This document shows positions 45,703 through 57,961 of a DNA stretch of 64,000 nt, piece after piece. Positions within the stretch are counted from its first letter, which is position 1; each line of letters opens with the position of its first letter. The stretch lies in the NCBI GenBank assembly GCA_026003755.1, contig BPHV01000001.1, forward strand, positions 558,001 through 622,000, read 5' to 3'. Made by a program: the position numbers and the translations under genes. The notes under the pieces were generated by a model. The model ran no database searches and was not told the DNA's origin. It was given only the letters and a program-made list of their open reading frames with translations. Source of the stretch: Candidatus Roseilinea sp. GTDB lineage: Bacteria; Chloroflexota; Anaerolineae; J036; Brachytrichaceae.

Positions 45703-45746
45703 GTCATGACCAGTTGGTATTGTAGCTTATCCTCAGCCCTGGTCAA
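45703..45746 (-). promoter_or_regulatory. Promoter and GntR operator of the transporter operon
   Basis: Reading on the minus strand: TTGACC (45746-45741), 16 bases, TACAAT (45724-45719). Directly after it is ACTGGTCATGAC (45714-45703), close to the DasR/NagR-type site ACTGGTCTAGACCA in its left half and central GAC. The site sits between the -10 box and the gntR start, where binding would block transcription. Confidence 0.55.
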
Positions 45747-45749
45747 GCC

Positions 45750-46907
45750 TTATGCATACAGCAGGGCAAACGCGCGTTGCCGGTGAAATTCCTGCTCTGA
45801 CGCGCGCCACGGCGCAACGATCTCGGCAACCGAAGCGCCGGCCTCCAGGCCGGCGCGCGGCGCACTGGTCCCCATCAGCAAATCAAAATGCGGCGCACGG
45901 CCCTCCCAGCTCGCCGGCAAAAACGCGAAATCGCCCGGCGCCATGGTCCGACACGCCGCGACGAGGTGCAAGCCCATCCGCACCGGCGATAGCACTTCGC
46001 GATCCATAACATGTGCCTGAACGCCCCGACACAACCGGCCGGCGTGCTTGCCGGCGCTGGGGATGAACTGCGCAGGCCGGAAGCGCACCCCCGGCAGGCC
46101 GAGCGCGTTCAGCGACTGCGCCAGGCCATAGGCATCCAACCATGGCGCGCCGATCAGCTCAAACGGTAAGGCGGTGCCTCGGCCTTCGGAAAGCGTGGTG
46201 CCCTCGACTAGACAAGCGCCTGGATAGACCGTCGCCGTGCTCACATGCGGCATGGCCGGCGATGGGGGCACCCAAGGCAAGCCGGTATCGTCGAACCACA
46301 TCGCCCGCCGCCAGCCTTCCATCGGCATCACAGTCAGGTCGGCGCGCAGGTTGCACTCCGCGTTCAGCCAGCGCGCCAACTCGCCCATCGTCATGCCGTG
46401 ACGCACCGGCAACGGGGCGATGCCGACGAACGACGCAAAGCCCGGTTCGAGCAACGGGCCTTCGACGGCGAGGCCGTTGATCGGGTTGGGCCGGTCCAAC
46501 ACGATCAACGGCAACCCGAATTCCCCGGCGGCGCTCAGCACGTGGAAGAGCGTGCTCAGATATGTGTAAAAGCGCGCGCCCACATCCTGCATGTCGAACA
46601 CCAGCACATCCAAATCGTTCAACATGGCCGGCGTCGGGCGGCGCGTCTCGCCGTATAAGCTGTAGAGCGGGATGCCGAAGCGGGGATATACGCTGTGGGC
46701 GACCGGAACGGCGTCGGCTTCCGCGCTCTCCAGGCCGTGCTCCGGCGCGAAGAGCGCGCGCAGCATCACGCCGGCGCCGGCCAACGCTTCGGGCGCAGCC
46801 TGCAGGTCAGGCGTCACCGCGGCGGCATGGGTCACCAAACCCACGCGCCGACCGCGCAGGAGTTCTCCGTTTTCTCTGATCAGGCGATGTAAACCGGTGA
46901 TGACCAC
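45750..46907 (-). CDS. namZ: NamZ-type exo-beta-N-acetylmuramidase (DUF1343)
   Basis: 385 residues from GTG 46907; a TTG at 46928 is also in frame. [43 protein letters not shown] and [17 protein letters not shown] are the DUF1343 signature blocks. The family releases MurNAc from the non-reducing end of peptidoglycan fragments. No signal peptide is seen, so it may act on imported fragments in the cytoplasm, unlike secreted relatives. It is head-to-head with anmK. Confidence 0.88.
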   Translation of the reverse strand: MVITGLHRLIRENGELLRGRRVGLVTHAAAVTPDLQAAPEALAGAGVMLRALFAPEHGLESAEADAVPVAHSVYPRFGIPLYSLYGETRRPTPAMLNDLDVLVFDMQDVGARFYTYLSTLFHVLSAAGEFGLPLIVLDRPNPINGLAVEGPLLEPGFASFVGIAPLPVRHGMTMGELARWLNAECNLRADLTVMPMEGWRRAMWFDDTGLPWVPPSPAMPHVSTATVYPGACLVEGTTLSEGRGTALPFELIGAPWLDAYGLAQSLNALGLPGVRFRPAQFIPSAGKHAGRLCRGVQAHVMDREVLSPVRMGLHLVAACRTMAPGDFAFLPASWEGRAPHFDLLMGTSAPRAGLEAGASVAEIVAPWRASEQEFHRQRAFALLYA

Positions 46908-46942
46908 AGCAAAATACTTATACCCCAATCCATCTTGCAGGC

Positions 46943-46948
46943 TAGAAT
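46943..46948 (+). promoter_or_regulatory. -10 box (TAGAAT) before anmK
   Basis: TAGAAT ends 7 nt before the ATG at 46956, favouring that start over the ATG inside the box at 46947 and implying a leaderless message. Confidence 0.45.
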
Positions 46949-46955
46949 GTCGCCC

Positions 46956-49018
<2,063 letters not shown>

Positions 49019-49094
49019 CAGCAGAGCGGACGGCGTCGTGCGCCGAGGCGATCGAGAAGAGGTGCAGGGCGACCCTATAGGGTTGCCCTTTGAG

Positions 49095-49183
49095 CGGGGA
49101 GACAGGGATTCGAACCCTGGGTCCAGTTTTACCCGGACAACCGCTTAGCAGGCGGCTCCGTTCGTCCACTCCGGCACCTCCCC
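49095..49183 (-). tRNA. tRNA-Ser (anticodon GCT)
   Basis: 89 nt. Acceptor GGGGAGG/TCTCCCC with one G-T pair, D arm with GGAGTGG, anticodon loop CTGCTAA in stem GCCGC/GCGGT, a long variable arm, and T arm CAGGG-TTCGAAT-CCCTG. The long variable arm fits class II. Confidence 0.95.
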
Positions 49184-49278
49184 AGAGGTCAGATCGCTCT
49201 AGCCAGTCCGAGGGTCAGCTAGTCCGATCGATGGACGTGTCCGACCCTTCTGGCGGCTTGACGCCTCTGACTTGCCGA

Positions 49279-49366
49279 CGGAAAGGGTGAGATTCGAACT
49301 CACGGTGAGGCGAAGCCCCACAGCGGTTTTCAAGACCGCCGCCTTAAACCACTCGGCCACCTTTCC
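49279..49366 (-). tRNA. tRNA-Ser (anticodon TGA)
   Basis: 88 nt. Acceptor GGAAAGG/CCTTTCC, anticodon stem GCGGT/ACCGC with loop CTTGAAA, long variable arm (GTGGGGCTTCGCCTCAC region) and T arm with TTCGAAT. 95 bases from tRNA-Ser(GCT), same strand. Confidence 0.95.
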
Positions 49367-49416
49367 CCTTGGTCATTGACCAAACGCCAGTGGTGACGTA
49401 TCTTAGCACAAAATGC

Positions 49417-49422
49417 TAGAAT
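49417..49422 (+). promoter_or_regulatory. -10 box upstream of tRNA-Leu
   Basis: TAGAAT lies ~50 bases before the tRNA. TTAGCA about 12 bases further upstream is a poor -35. Confidence 0.3.
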
Positions 49423-49470
49423 TCTCGTCGCCACTGCGTGTGGCAAACGGCGAGCCTCAGGCTCATCAGC

Positions 49471-49555
49471 GGGGCGGTGGCGAAATGGCAGACGCCGAAG
49501 ACTTAAAATCTTCTGCTGCGCGAGCAGCGTGTGGGTTCGAGTCCCACCCGCCCTA
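49471..49555 (+). tRNA. tRNA-Leu (anticodon TAA)
   Basis: 85 nt. Acceptor GGGGCGG/CCGCCCT with one G-T pair, TGGCGAAATGGCAGAC D arm, anticodon stem GAAGA/TCTTC with loop CTTAAAA, variable arm GCTGCGCGAGCAGC, and T arm GTGGG-TTCGAGT-CCCAC. Confidence 0.95.
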
Positions 49556-49584
49556 TTTATTGTGGTCGGCGCCCGGCGCGCAGA

Positions 49585-51684
49585 TCAAGTTGCAGGAGAC
49601 GCGCCAGCCTGTTGATCGCTGCAGTCGCAACCGGCGCCTAGCAGCTTGAGCTGGCTATTGATTTCTTGTTCACCCTGCCCCCGACGGACGAAGATATACG
49701 TGCCATCCGGCTGCATCAACCGCGCCTTGACGTTGTCGCGCAGGCCCAGGTCGAGAATCTCGACTTTGATCCGGCGCTTGATGGCGGGATCGAGGATGGG
49801 ATAGACCGTTTCGACGCGCCGGTCGAGGTTGCGTTCCATCAGATCGGCGCTGCCGGAGTAGATCTCTTCGTCACCGTTGTTACGGAAGTAATACACCCGG
49901 CTGTGCTCCAAGAAGCGGCCGACGATGCTGACCACGCGAATGTTCTCGCTCAGATTCGGCACGCCTGGCCGCAGCGAGCACATGCCGCGCACGAGCAGGT
50001 CCACCTTCACGCCCGCTTGCGACGCACGATACAGCAGGTGAATCATCTCCGGATCCACGAGTTGGTTCACTTTGAAGATCAGGTGGCCGCCGCCGTGCCG
50101 CAAGTGATGCGCGATCTCGCGCTCGATCAGCTCGGTCATCCGCCTGCGCAGCGTCACCGGCGCGACCAGCAGCCGGCGATATGACTTTTGTTTGAAGTAG
50201 CCGGTCAGGTTGTTGAACAGTTCGGCCACGTCCTGACCGATCTCTGGGTCACAAGTGAACAGGCCGAGATCGGTATAGACGCGCGCGGTGCTGGCGTTGT
50301 AGTTGCCGGTGCTCAAGTGGACGTAGCGGCGAATCTCGCCGTCGGAATCGCGCCGCACGACCATGCAGGCTTTGGCATGCACTTTGTAACCGGGCAAGCC
50401 ATAGACCACGTGCACGCCCACTTCCTCCAGCGCGCGCGTCCACTGAATGTTGTTCTCTTCGTCAAAGCGCGCCTTCAGTTCCACCAGCACGGCGACCTGC
50501 TTGCCGTTCGTGACCGCTTCCATCAGCGCCTCGACGATCGGCGAGTTTGAGCCGACGCGATACAGCGTCTGCTTGATGGCGAGCACGTGGGGATCGCGCG
50601 CAGCAGCGCGCACGAACTCCACCACGGGGGCGAACGAGTCGTATGGGTGATGCAACAGCACATCGCCGCGCCGAATCCGCGCGAAGATGTCTTCGGAATT
50701 GTTCCAATCGTTAGGGATACGTGGGGACAGCGGCGGGTCTTTCAACTCCGGCAGCGGCAAGCGATGCAGTTCCCACAAGCTGCTCAAATCCAATGGGCCG
50801 GCCAGCCGAAACACCTCGTCGCTGGACAGGTTGAGGTTCTCCGTGAGGATGTCGCACACTTCCTCCGGCATATCGTGCACCACTTCCAGACGCACCACGC
50901 TGCCGAAGCGACGATCTCTGATCGAGCGCTCGACGGTCGAACGCAAATCGTCGGCTTCGTCTTCCTGAATCTCGATGTCGGCGTCGCGCGTCACGCGGAA
51001 GGCGTAGGTGCCGGCGATGTCCATATCCGGGAAGAGCGCACCCACGTTCGCCGCGATGATCTGATCCAGCCATGCGAAGCAGCGCTCACAGCGCTCGTCC
51101 TCGGCGCAATCGTTCAGCGGGAAGAAGCGGGGCAGCGAAGGCGGCACCTTGACCCGCGCAAAGTGCAAACGGCCGCGCGAGCCTCGAATGACGACGGCTA
51201 GGCTGAGGCTGAGGTTGCTGATGTGAGGGAACGGGTGCGCCGGATCCACGGCCAGCGGCGTGAGGATGGGGAACACCGTGCGGTGAAAATACGCCGTCGC
51301 CGTGGCGCGCTGCGCGTCGGTCAGCTCGTTCCAATCCAGGACGCAGATGCCATGATTCGCCAACTCCGGCCGGATCACATCGCACCAAGTGCGTAGATGC
51401 TCGGTTTGCAACGCGCACACGCGCTCGTTCACCAGCGCCAACGTCTGCGCCGGCGGAATTCCCTCCGGCCCTGGCCGAGTAATCCCCGCCATCACCTGCT
51501 CGCGCAGCCCGGCGACGCGAATCATGAAAAACTCGTCCAGGTTGGTTGCGAAGATGGCCAGGAACTTGGCGCGCTCAAGCAATGGGTGGGTGGGGTCTTG
51601 CGCCTCCTGCAACACACGCCGGTTGAACTCCAGCCAGCTCAATTCGCGGTTGATCAACTGCCCCGAAAGATGCACCGCCGTCAT
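49585..51684 (-). CDS. ppk1: Polyphosphate kinase 1
   Basis: 699 residues from ATG 51684 (MTAVHLSGQLINRELSWLEF), the normal PPK1 start and length. RELSWLEFNRRVLQEAQD, HPYDSFAPVVEFVRAAARD, IKQTLYRVGSNSPIVEALME and YVHLSTGNYNASTARVYTDL (phosphorylated His region) are conserved. MCSLRPGVPNLSENIRVVSI and IYSGSADLMERNLDRRVE close the enzyme. It makes polyphosphate from ATP, reversibly. Divergent from prmA. Confidence 0.96.
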   Translation of the reverse strand: MTAVHLSGQLINRELSWLEFNRRVLQEAQDPTHPLLERAKFLAIFATNLDEFFMIRVAGLREQVMAGITRPGPEGIPPAQTLALVNERVCALQTEHLRTWCDVIRPELANHGICVLDWNELTDAQRATATAYFHRTVFPILTPLAVDPAHPFPHISNLSLSLAVVIRGSRGRLHFARVKVPPSLPRFFPLNDCAEDERCERCFAWLDQIIAANVGALFPDMDIAGTYAFRVTRDADIEIQEDEADDLRSTVERSIRDRRFGSVVRLEVVHDMPEEVCDILTENLNLSSDEVFRLAGPLDLSSLWELHRLPLPELKDPPLSPRIPNDWNNSEDIFARIRRGDVLLHHPYDSFAPVVEFVRAAARDPHVLAIKQTLYRVGSNSPIVEALMEAVTNGKQVAVLVELKARFDEENNIQWTRALEEVGVHVVYGLPGYKVHAKACMVVRRDSDGEIRRYVHLSTGNYNASTARVYTDLGLFTCDPEIGQDVAELFNNLTGYFKQKSYRRLLVAPVTLRRRMTELIEREIAHHLRHGGGHLIFKVNQLVDPEMIHLLYRASQAGVKVDLLVRGMCSLRPGVPNLSENIRVVSIVGRFLEHSRVYYFRNNGDEEIYSGSADLMERNLDRRVETVYPILDPAIKRRIKVEILDLGLRDNVKARLMQPDGTYIFVRRGQGEQEINSQLKLLGAGCDCSDQQAGASPAT

Positions 51685-51738
51685 GCTGCAAGATTGTAGC
51701 CGAGCGCGCCTCTCAAGCATGCGCACCACCGCCTTTGC

Positions 51739-51744
51739 TACACT
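51739..51744 (+). promoter_or_regulatory. -10 box (TACACT) before prmA
   Basis: TACACT ends 7 nt before ATG 51752, implying a leaderless message and favouring this ATG over that at 51746. Confidence 0.4.
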
Positions 51745-51751
51745 CATGGCA

Positions 51752-52693
51752 ATGGCCGATAGCCCGCGCTGGCTGGAACTCCGCCTCGAAGCCGACGCCG
51801 AATTAGCCGAGGCAATCAGCGAGGCGATCTTCCCCTACGTTGAAGGCGGCGTGGCTCTAGAGCAGACCCACCGGCAACAACCGGGCGTCATGGTCGCCGA
51901 CCGCTGGGAGGACGAGCGCGCCGAAGGGCCAATCATCGTGCGCGCCTATTTGCCCGACGATGAAACGCTGGCCGAACGCAAGCGCAAGGTCGAAGAGGCG
52001 CTCGCCTACCTGAATATGGTGCGGCCCACGCCGCAGCCGGCCTATCGCATCGTCGCCCAATCGGACTGGGCCGACGCATGGAAGGCATCGTTCAAACCGC
52101 TGCGCATCGGTCGGCGCATCCTCATCCGCCCATCATGGATAAACGACGTGTCGTCCGACCACGCCGCAGACCGCGACTTGGTCATCACGCTCGATCCCGG
52201 TATGGCGTTCGGCACCGGCCTGCACCCCACCACCCAACTGTGCGCCGCTGCGATGGAAGACTACGTCCAAGCCGGCATGCGCATCCTTGATGTCGGCAGC
52301 GGTTCGGGCATCCTTTCGATTTTGGCGGCCAGGCTCGGCGCGCGCGAGGTGGTGGGCGTAGACACCGATGATGAGGCCGTGCGCGCCGGCCGCGAGAACG
52401 TCCGGGCCAACGGCGTGGGCGACCGTGTGACAATCATGCATGGCTCTCACGAGGTCGCCCATGGCGTCTACGATCTAGTCGTGGCCAACATCCTGGCCGG
52501 CGTGATCATTCGCATGTTGGCCGAAGGGCTGACATCGCGCGCGCCGCAGTTCATCTTCTCCGGCATCTTGGACATGCAGGCCGGCGACGTAGTGCGCGCT
52601 GCCGAGACGGCGGGGTTATCCGTCCTGGAGAAGCGAGCGATAGACGACTGGATATGCCTAGTGTGCGCCAGGCGCGATGGGGATAGGAGATAA
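51752..52693 (+). CDS. prmA: Ribosomal protein L11 methyltransferase
   Basis: 313 residues. WLELRLEADAELAEAISEAI and VALEQTHRQQPGV form the N-terminal substrate domain. DWADAWKASFKPLRIGRRIL precedes the SAM domain, with FGTGLHPTTQLCAAAMEDYV, ILDVGSGSGILSILAARLGA (motif I) and LVVANILAGVIIRML. PrmA trimethylates L11. Stop 52693, about 50 bases before the convergent infA. Confidence 0.93.
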   Translation: MADSPRWLELRLEADAELAEAISEAIFPYVEGGVALEQTHRQQPGVMVADRWEDERAEGPIIVRAYLPDDETLAERKRKVEEALAYLNMVRPTPQPAYRIVAQSDWADAWKASFKPLRIGRRILIRPSWINDVSSDHAADRDLVITLDPGMAFGTGLHPTTQLCAAAMEDYVQAGMRILDVGSGSGILSILAARLGAREVVGVDTDDEAVRAGRENVRANGVGDRVTIMHGSHEVAHGVYDLVVANILAGVIIRMLAEGLTSRAPQFIFSGILDMQAGDVVRAAETAGLSVLEKRAIDDWICLVCARRDGDRR

Positions 52694-52744
52694 CGCGCGA
52701 CGCAATCGCCTGCATGCGCCGCGCTGCCGTGAGAGAAGCCGGCG

Positions 52745-52972
52745 TCAGGCGGGCACGTTCTCGCGGCCGGTGCGCAAGCGGTAGGAGATGCGCCCGCGCG
52801 TCAGGTCATACGGCGAAAGTTCCACGCGCACGCGGTCGCCGAGCAAAATGCGAATGTAGTTCTTGCGCATCTTGCCAGACAGCGTGGTCAGCACCTGGTG
52901 GCCGTTGTCCAGTTGCACCTTGAACATGGTGCCGGGCAACGCCTCGATCACTTCGCCTTCGACCTGAATCAC
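52745..52972 (-). CDS. infA: Translation initiation factor IF-1
   Basis: 75 residues from GTG 52972: [40 protein letters not shown] and [20 protein letters not shown] cover the S1/OB fold of IF-1. The usual N-terminus MAKK... is visible upstream at ATG 53012 ([11 protein letters not shown]) in another frame. Dropping one A in a three-A run joins it as KEDVIQVEG. So the true gene is probably 53012-52745 with a one-base insertion in this sequence. It also has a short C-terminal extension (RTGRENVPA). Confidence 0.9.
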   Translation of the reverse strand: MIQVEGEVIEALPGTMFKVQLDNGHQVLTTLSGKMRKNYIRILLGDRVRVELSPYDLTRGRISYRLRTGRENVPA

Positions 52973-53195
52973 GTCTTCCTTTCTGCTTCTGCTCTCGATC
53001 TTTCTTGGCCATTCGACCCTCCTCTCACCAAGAGAGGCGAAGCATTTGCACCGCGCTTCCGCCAGCCCAGACTACGCTTGCAAACGCTTCGCCTCTGCTA
53101 CCTCCAACCTTCAATCCTGCAACTGGCCGAAATTATAGGCTCTTGTAAAATCGCCGTCAATCAACTACTCTTCAGTCACCTTCCGCGAATATCGC

Positions 53196-54212
<1,017 letters not shown>

Positions 54213-54315
54213 GCACAGCGACGCTGCTTGCACACGGCTTGCGCGTGCATTCAGATAGCGCACCTGGCCCCGTCCGGGCAAAGGCGCCTGACCTCTCGCC
54301 CACCCCAAGAAGCCG

Positions 54316-55171
54316 ATGGTCAAAGTCGTGACTGATTCCACCGGCGACGTCTCCGGCGGACATCGCTGCAGCGCCTGGGCATCATCGTCCTGCCGATGAT
54401 CGTCGAGGTGGACGGTGTGACCCATCAAGACGGGGTGACCCTCACCCGCGAGCAGTTCTACGCCAGCCTGCCAAGCTATGCCGGTCTTCCCCAAGACGGC
54501 TGCCGGCCTCGCCCGAACGGTTTCGCGGACGCTTACCGCGCCGCACACGCTGCCGGAGCGGATGGGGTGGTCTCGGTGCACATCGCCCGCACGGTGAGCG
54601 GCGTGTGCAACGCTGCGGAGCTGGCTGCGTCCGACGTGGCCAATGAGGGAATCCCCGTGCGCGTGGTGGATTCCGGCCTCGATGACGATGGGGCTGGGCC
54701 GACTTGGTCATCGCGGCCGCCGAAATGGCGCAACAAGGGGCAACGTTGGACGCGATCGTCTCGACGCTGGAAGCGATGAAGCGACGCATCCGCATCGTGG
54801 CGATGGCCGACACGCTGAAATACCTCCGCAAGGGCGGGCGGGTGTCATCGCTCACCGCCGGCATCGGTGAACTGCTACAGGTCAAGTTGCTGATCGAACT
54901 CAAGCAGGGTGCCATCACCCAACTGGATCGCGTACGCACGCGCGGGCGCGGTGTGGAACGCCTCATAGAAGCGGTGCGCCAGACGCCGGGCGCTCCCCGT
55001 TGTTTCTCCATCGTCTACACCGGCGGCGACCAAGCGAGCGACATTGCCCGCATTCGGCGCGCGTTGGAGCCCATCGCCCCGATTGCCCCCCCCACCCCTG
55101 TGCTCGTCACGCCGGTCATCGGTGCACACTTCGGGCCGATGGGCCTCGGCGTGGTGATCGTGAACGAGTAG
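54316..55171 (+). pseudogene. degV: DegV family fatty-acid-binding protein, frameshifted
   Basis: ATG 54316 reads MVKVVTDSTGDV, the DegV opening. The frame must shift near 54350 (PADIAAA) and again near 54375 to reach IVLPMIVEVDGVTHQDGVTL. It shifts once more near 54700 to reach LVIAAAEMAQQGATLDAIVS and the C-terminal LKYLRKGGRVSSLTAGIGEL...VLVTPVIGAHFGPMGLGV. Repaired length is ~285 residues, as in other DegV proteins. They bind fatty acids for FakA-type kinases. No fakA is adjacent. Confidence 0.82.
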
Positions 55172-55178
55172 CCAAGCG

Positions 55179-55184
55179 TATAAT
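55179..55184 (+). promoter_or_regulatory. -10 box (TATAAT) between degV and recG
   Basis: A perfect TATAAT eight bases after the degV stop, followed by a heptamer array. The -35 is not clear. Confidence 0.45.
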
Positions 55185-55194
55185 CCATCGCCGA

Positions 55195-55250
55195 GTTACG
55201 AATTACGTATTACGCATGACGTGTTGCGTATCGCGCACCGCGTAATACGC
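55195..55250 (+). repeat. Eight degenerate heptamers before recG
   Basis: Units: GTTACGA, ATTACGT, ATTACGC, ATGACGT, GTTGCGT, ATCGCGC, ACCGCGT, AATACGC. The last ones complement the first (ATTACGC versus GCGTAAT), so the transcript can fold. They end two bases before the recG ATG and would form its 5' leader. Confidence 0.8.
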
Positions 55251-55251
55251 C

Positions 55252-57876
55252 ATGCCCGCCATGCCCAATCCAGCGACTGAAAAACTCCTCAAAATCCTCA
55301 GGCTCGAAGCGCAGACCGGCTATCACGACAAGGCGGTCACACGCGGCCTGCAGTCGTTCGCTGCCGCTTGGCTGGCCGACGCCGCGCGCAACGACATTGA
55401 CCCCGACTGGGCCGAGACGATCGCGCAGGAAATGCGCGACTACAGCGCCTCTGCCGATGAAGCGCACCGTCGCGCGGCGCTCGACGCGCTGATGACCCGG
55501 TTGCGCTCGCCCGTCCTGCGCAGCTCGACGCAGGCGCGCGCCAAGGGCACCCCCAGCCCCCCTTCGTCACAGCGCCCCTGCGAAGGAGCGATGACATTTG
55601 CAACGGAAAATCAGGCTGCCACAGACTCCGAAATATCGCCCGTGGAGACGGCGCCGGCCGTCACGACTGCGCCGCCCCCCGACGCTGCCCCCGCACTCAC
55701 CCCAGATGCCAAGCCGCCGCAGTCGGTGGAGCAGCCGGCACAACGTCGGCGCTCAGAGACGCGCCCCGCCAACCCGCGCGAAGCCGGCCTGGGCCTAGAC
55801 GCGCCGGTGACCAAGGTCGTCGGCATTGGTGACTTCAACGCGCAGAAGCTGGCTCGCCTCGGCGTGCATACCATCCGCGACTTGCTGTATTACTTCCCGA
55901 CGCGCTACGACGATTACAGCGCAATGAAGACGATCAACCAGCTCTTTTACGGCGAGCAAGTCACCATCATCGGGCGCATTGCGTCGGTGCGCAAACATCG
56001 AACGAAAAGCAACTTAATGATTGTGCGCGCGGTGATCGAGGACAAATCGGGCGCCATCGAATGCAGTTGGTTCACCGGCGAGCGCTACGTTGATCACTTG
56101 ATGAAGCAGTTGTCGGTCGGGCGGGAGATCGTCATCAGCGGCAAGGTGACCGAGTATTTGGGCCGGCTGACCTTCCAGAACCCCACCTATGAGCCGGCCG
56201 AGCGCGAATGGATCACCGGCGGCAGCATCGTGCCGGTGTATCGCCTGACCGAGGGGTTGCAGCCGCTGCTGTTGCGCCGGGTGATGAAGCGCATGGTCGA
56301 GTACTGGCCCTCGCGCGTGCCCGAGCATCTGCCCGAGGAGGTGCGCAGCGAACTCGGCCTCATGCCGATCGCCGAAGCGCTGCGCGAAATTCACTTCCCA
56401 CGCTCCATGAAGTCGCAGGAGCGCGCGCGACGCCGGCTGGCCTTCGACGAACTGTTCACGGTTCAGTTGGCCGTGCTGCGCCAACGTCAGATTTGGCGCC
56501 AGGCGCCGGCGCAACCGCTGCGCGTTGATCCGGCTGTGCGCGATCGGCTGATCGCCGCCCTACCCTATCCACTCACCGGCGCGCAACAACGCGCCCTGCA
56601 GGCCATCATCAAAGACCTGGGCCAACCCAACGCCATGCACCGGCTGCTACAAGGCGATGTCGGCTCCGGCAAGACGGTGGTCGCCGCGTTAAGCATGGCG
56701 CTGGCCGCGGGCTTGGGCGCGCAATCGGCCATGATGGCGCCGACCGAAATCTTGGCCGAGCAACACTACAAAACCATGAAGCGCCTGTTCGACGGCTTCG
56801 CCGAGCGCGGGGCTACCGCTCCGATCACGCTGGCGCTGCTGACGGGTAGCACGAAGCCCGGCGAGAAGCGCACCATCCACGATGGACTCGCCCACGGCAG
56901 CATCCACGTCGTGATCGGCACACACGCCTTGATCCAGGAAGCTGTATCGTTCCAGAACCTGGGGCTGGTGGTCGTAGACGAGCAACATCGTTTCGGCGTG
57001 TTACAGCGCGCGGCGCTGCGGCAAAAGGGCGGCGCGTTGAACCCCCACACGCTGGTGATGACGGCAACCCCCATCCCGCGCACCCTGGCGCTCACGCTCT
57101 ACGGCGACCTGGACAACACGGTGCTCGACGAGATGCCGCCCGGCCGTCAACCGATCGAAACGCACTGGTTCACCCCCGCCGAGCGCGAGCGCGCGTACCG
57201 CTTTGTGCAACACCAGGTCGAGCAAGGCCGACAAGCCTTCATCATCTGCCCACTCGTCGAAGAGTCGGACAAGATCGAGGCCAAGGCAGCGGTGGAAGAG
57301 CACGCGCGACTGCAGCGCGAGGTGTTCCCCACGCTCAAGCTGGGCTTGCTGCACGGCAAGATGAAGCCAGCGGAAAAAGAGCAAGCCATGCGCGCCTTCG
57401 CCAGCGGTGAGACGCATATCCTCGTCTCCACCTCGGTCGTCGAAGTGGGCATTGACGTGCCGAACGCGACGGTCATTTTGATCGAAGGCGCGAACCGCTT
57501 CGGCCTGGCACAACTGCACCAATTCCGCGGGCGCGTCGGCCGCGGCGAGCACAAGTCCTACTGCCTGCTGATCGCCGACACCAGCTCGGCCATCAGCGAC
57601 CAGCGCCTGCAGGCGATCGTGAACACCCAGGATGGCTTCAAGTTGGCCGAGATTGACCTGGAAATTCGAGGCCCGGGCGAGTTCTTCGGCACTCGCCAAA
57701 GCGGCGCCCCCGAGCTCAAGCTGGTCAGCGTGAGCGACCGCGACTTGTTGGATGCGGCGCGCGCGCAGGCCGAGAAGCTGCTCGAGCACGATCCGGAGCT
57801 AGCACAACATCCCTTGCTGGCCGAGAAGGTGTCCGAATTCTGGAAGCATCGCGAGGCGGTCGGCGACGCAAGCTGA
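55252..57876 (+). CDS. recG: ATP-dependent DNA helicase RecG
   Basis: 874 residues. A ~185-residue N-terminal extension has a helical part and a Pro/Ala-rich linker. The wedge/OB domain starts at VTKVVGIGDFNAQKLARLGV and YGEQVTIIGRIASVRKHRTK. The motor has GDVGSGKTVVAAL (Walker A, ~468), MMAPTEILAEQHYKTMKRL, VVVDEQHRFGVLQ (DEQH, ~576), VMTATPIPRTLALTLYGDLD, and GRVGRGEHKSYCLLI (motif VI). RecG remodels stalled replication forks. It is followed closely by coaD. Confidence 0.95.
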   Translation: MPAMPNPATEKLLKILRLEAQTGYHDKAVTRGLQSFAAAWLADAARNDIDPDWAETIAQEMRDYSASADEAHRRAALDALMTRLRSPVLRSSTQARAKGTPSPPSSQRPCEGAMTFATENQAATDSEISPVETAPAVTTAPPPDAAPALTPDAKPPQSVEQPAQRRRSETRPANPREAGLGLDAPVTKVVGIGDFNAQKLARLGVHTIRDLLYYFPTRYDDYSAMKTINQLFYGEQVTIIGRIASVRKHRTKSNLMIVRAVIEDKSGAIECSWFTGERYVDHLMKQLSVGREIVISGKVTEYLGRLTFQNPTYEPAEREWITGGSIVPVYRLTEGLQPLLLRRVMKRMVEYWPSRVPEHLPEEVRSELGLMPIAEALREIHFPRSMKSQERARRRLAFDELFTVQLAVLRQRQIWRQAPAQPLRVDPAVRDRLIAALPYPLTGAQQRALQAIIKDLGQPNAMHRLLQGDVGSGKTVVAALSMALAAGLGAQSAMMAPTEILAEQHYKTMKRLFDGFAERGATAPITLALLTGSTKPGEKRTIHDGLAHGSIHVVIGTHALIQEAVSFQNLGLVVVDEQHRFGVLQRAALRQKGGALNPHTLVMTATPIPRTLALTLYGDLDNTVLDEMPPGRQPIETHWFTPAERERAYRFVQHQVEQGRQAFIICPLVEESDKIEAKAAVEEHARLQREVFPTLKLGLLHGKMKPAEKEQAMRAFASGETHILVSTSVVEVGIDVPNATVILIEGANRFGLAQLHQFRGRVGRGEHKSYCLLIADTSSAISDQRLQAIVNTQDGFKLAEIDLEIRGPGEFFGTRQSGAPELKLVSVSDRDLLDAARAQAEKLLEHDPELAQHPLLAEKVSEFWKHREAVGDAS

Positions 57877-57961
57877 GGCCGTCTGTCGGCCCAACACTTC
57901 GAACACAACGCAATGTGCAGCAGACACCAACCACCCAAGCGAACGGACTAACGCCTCGATC

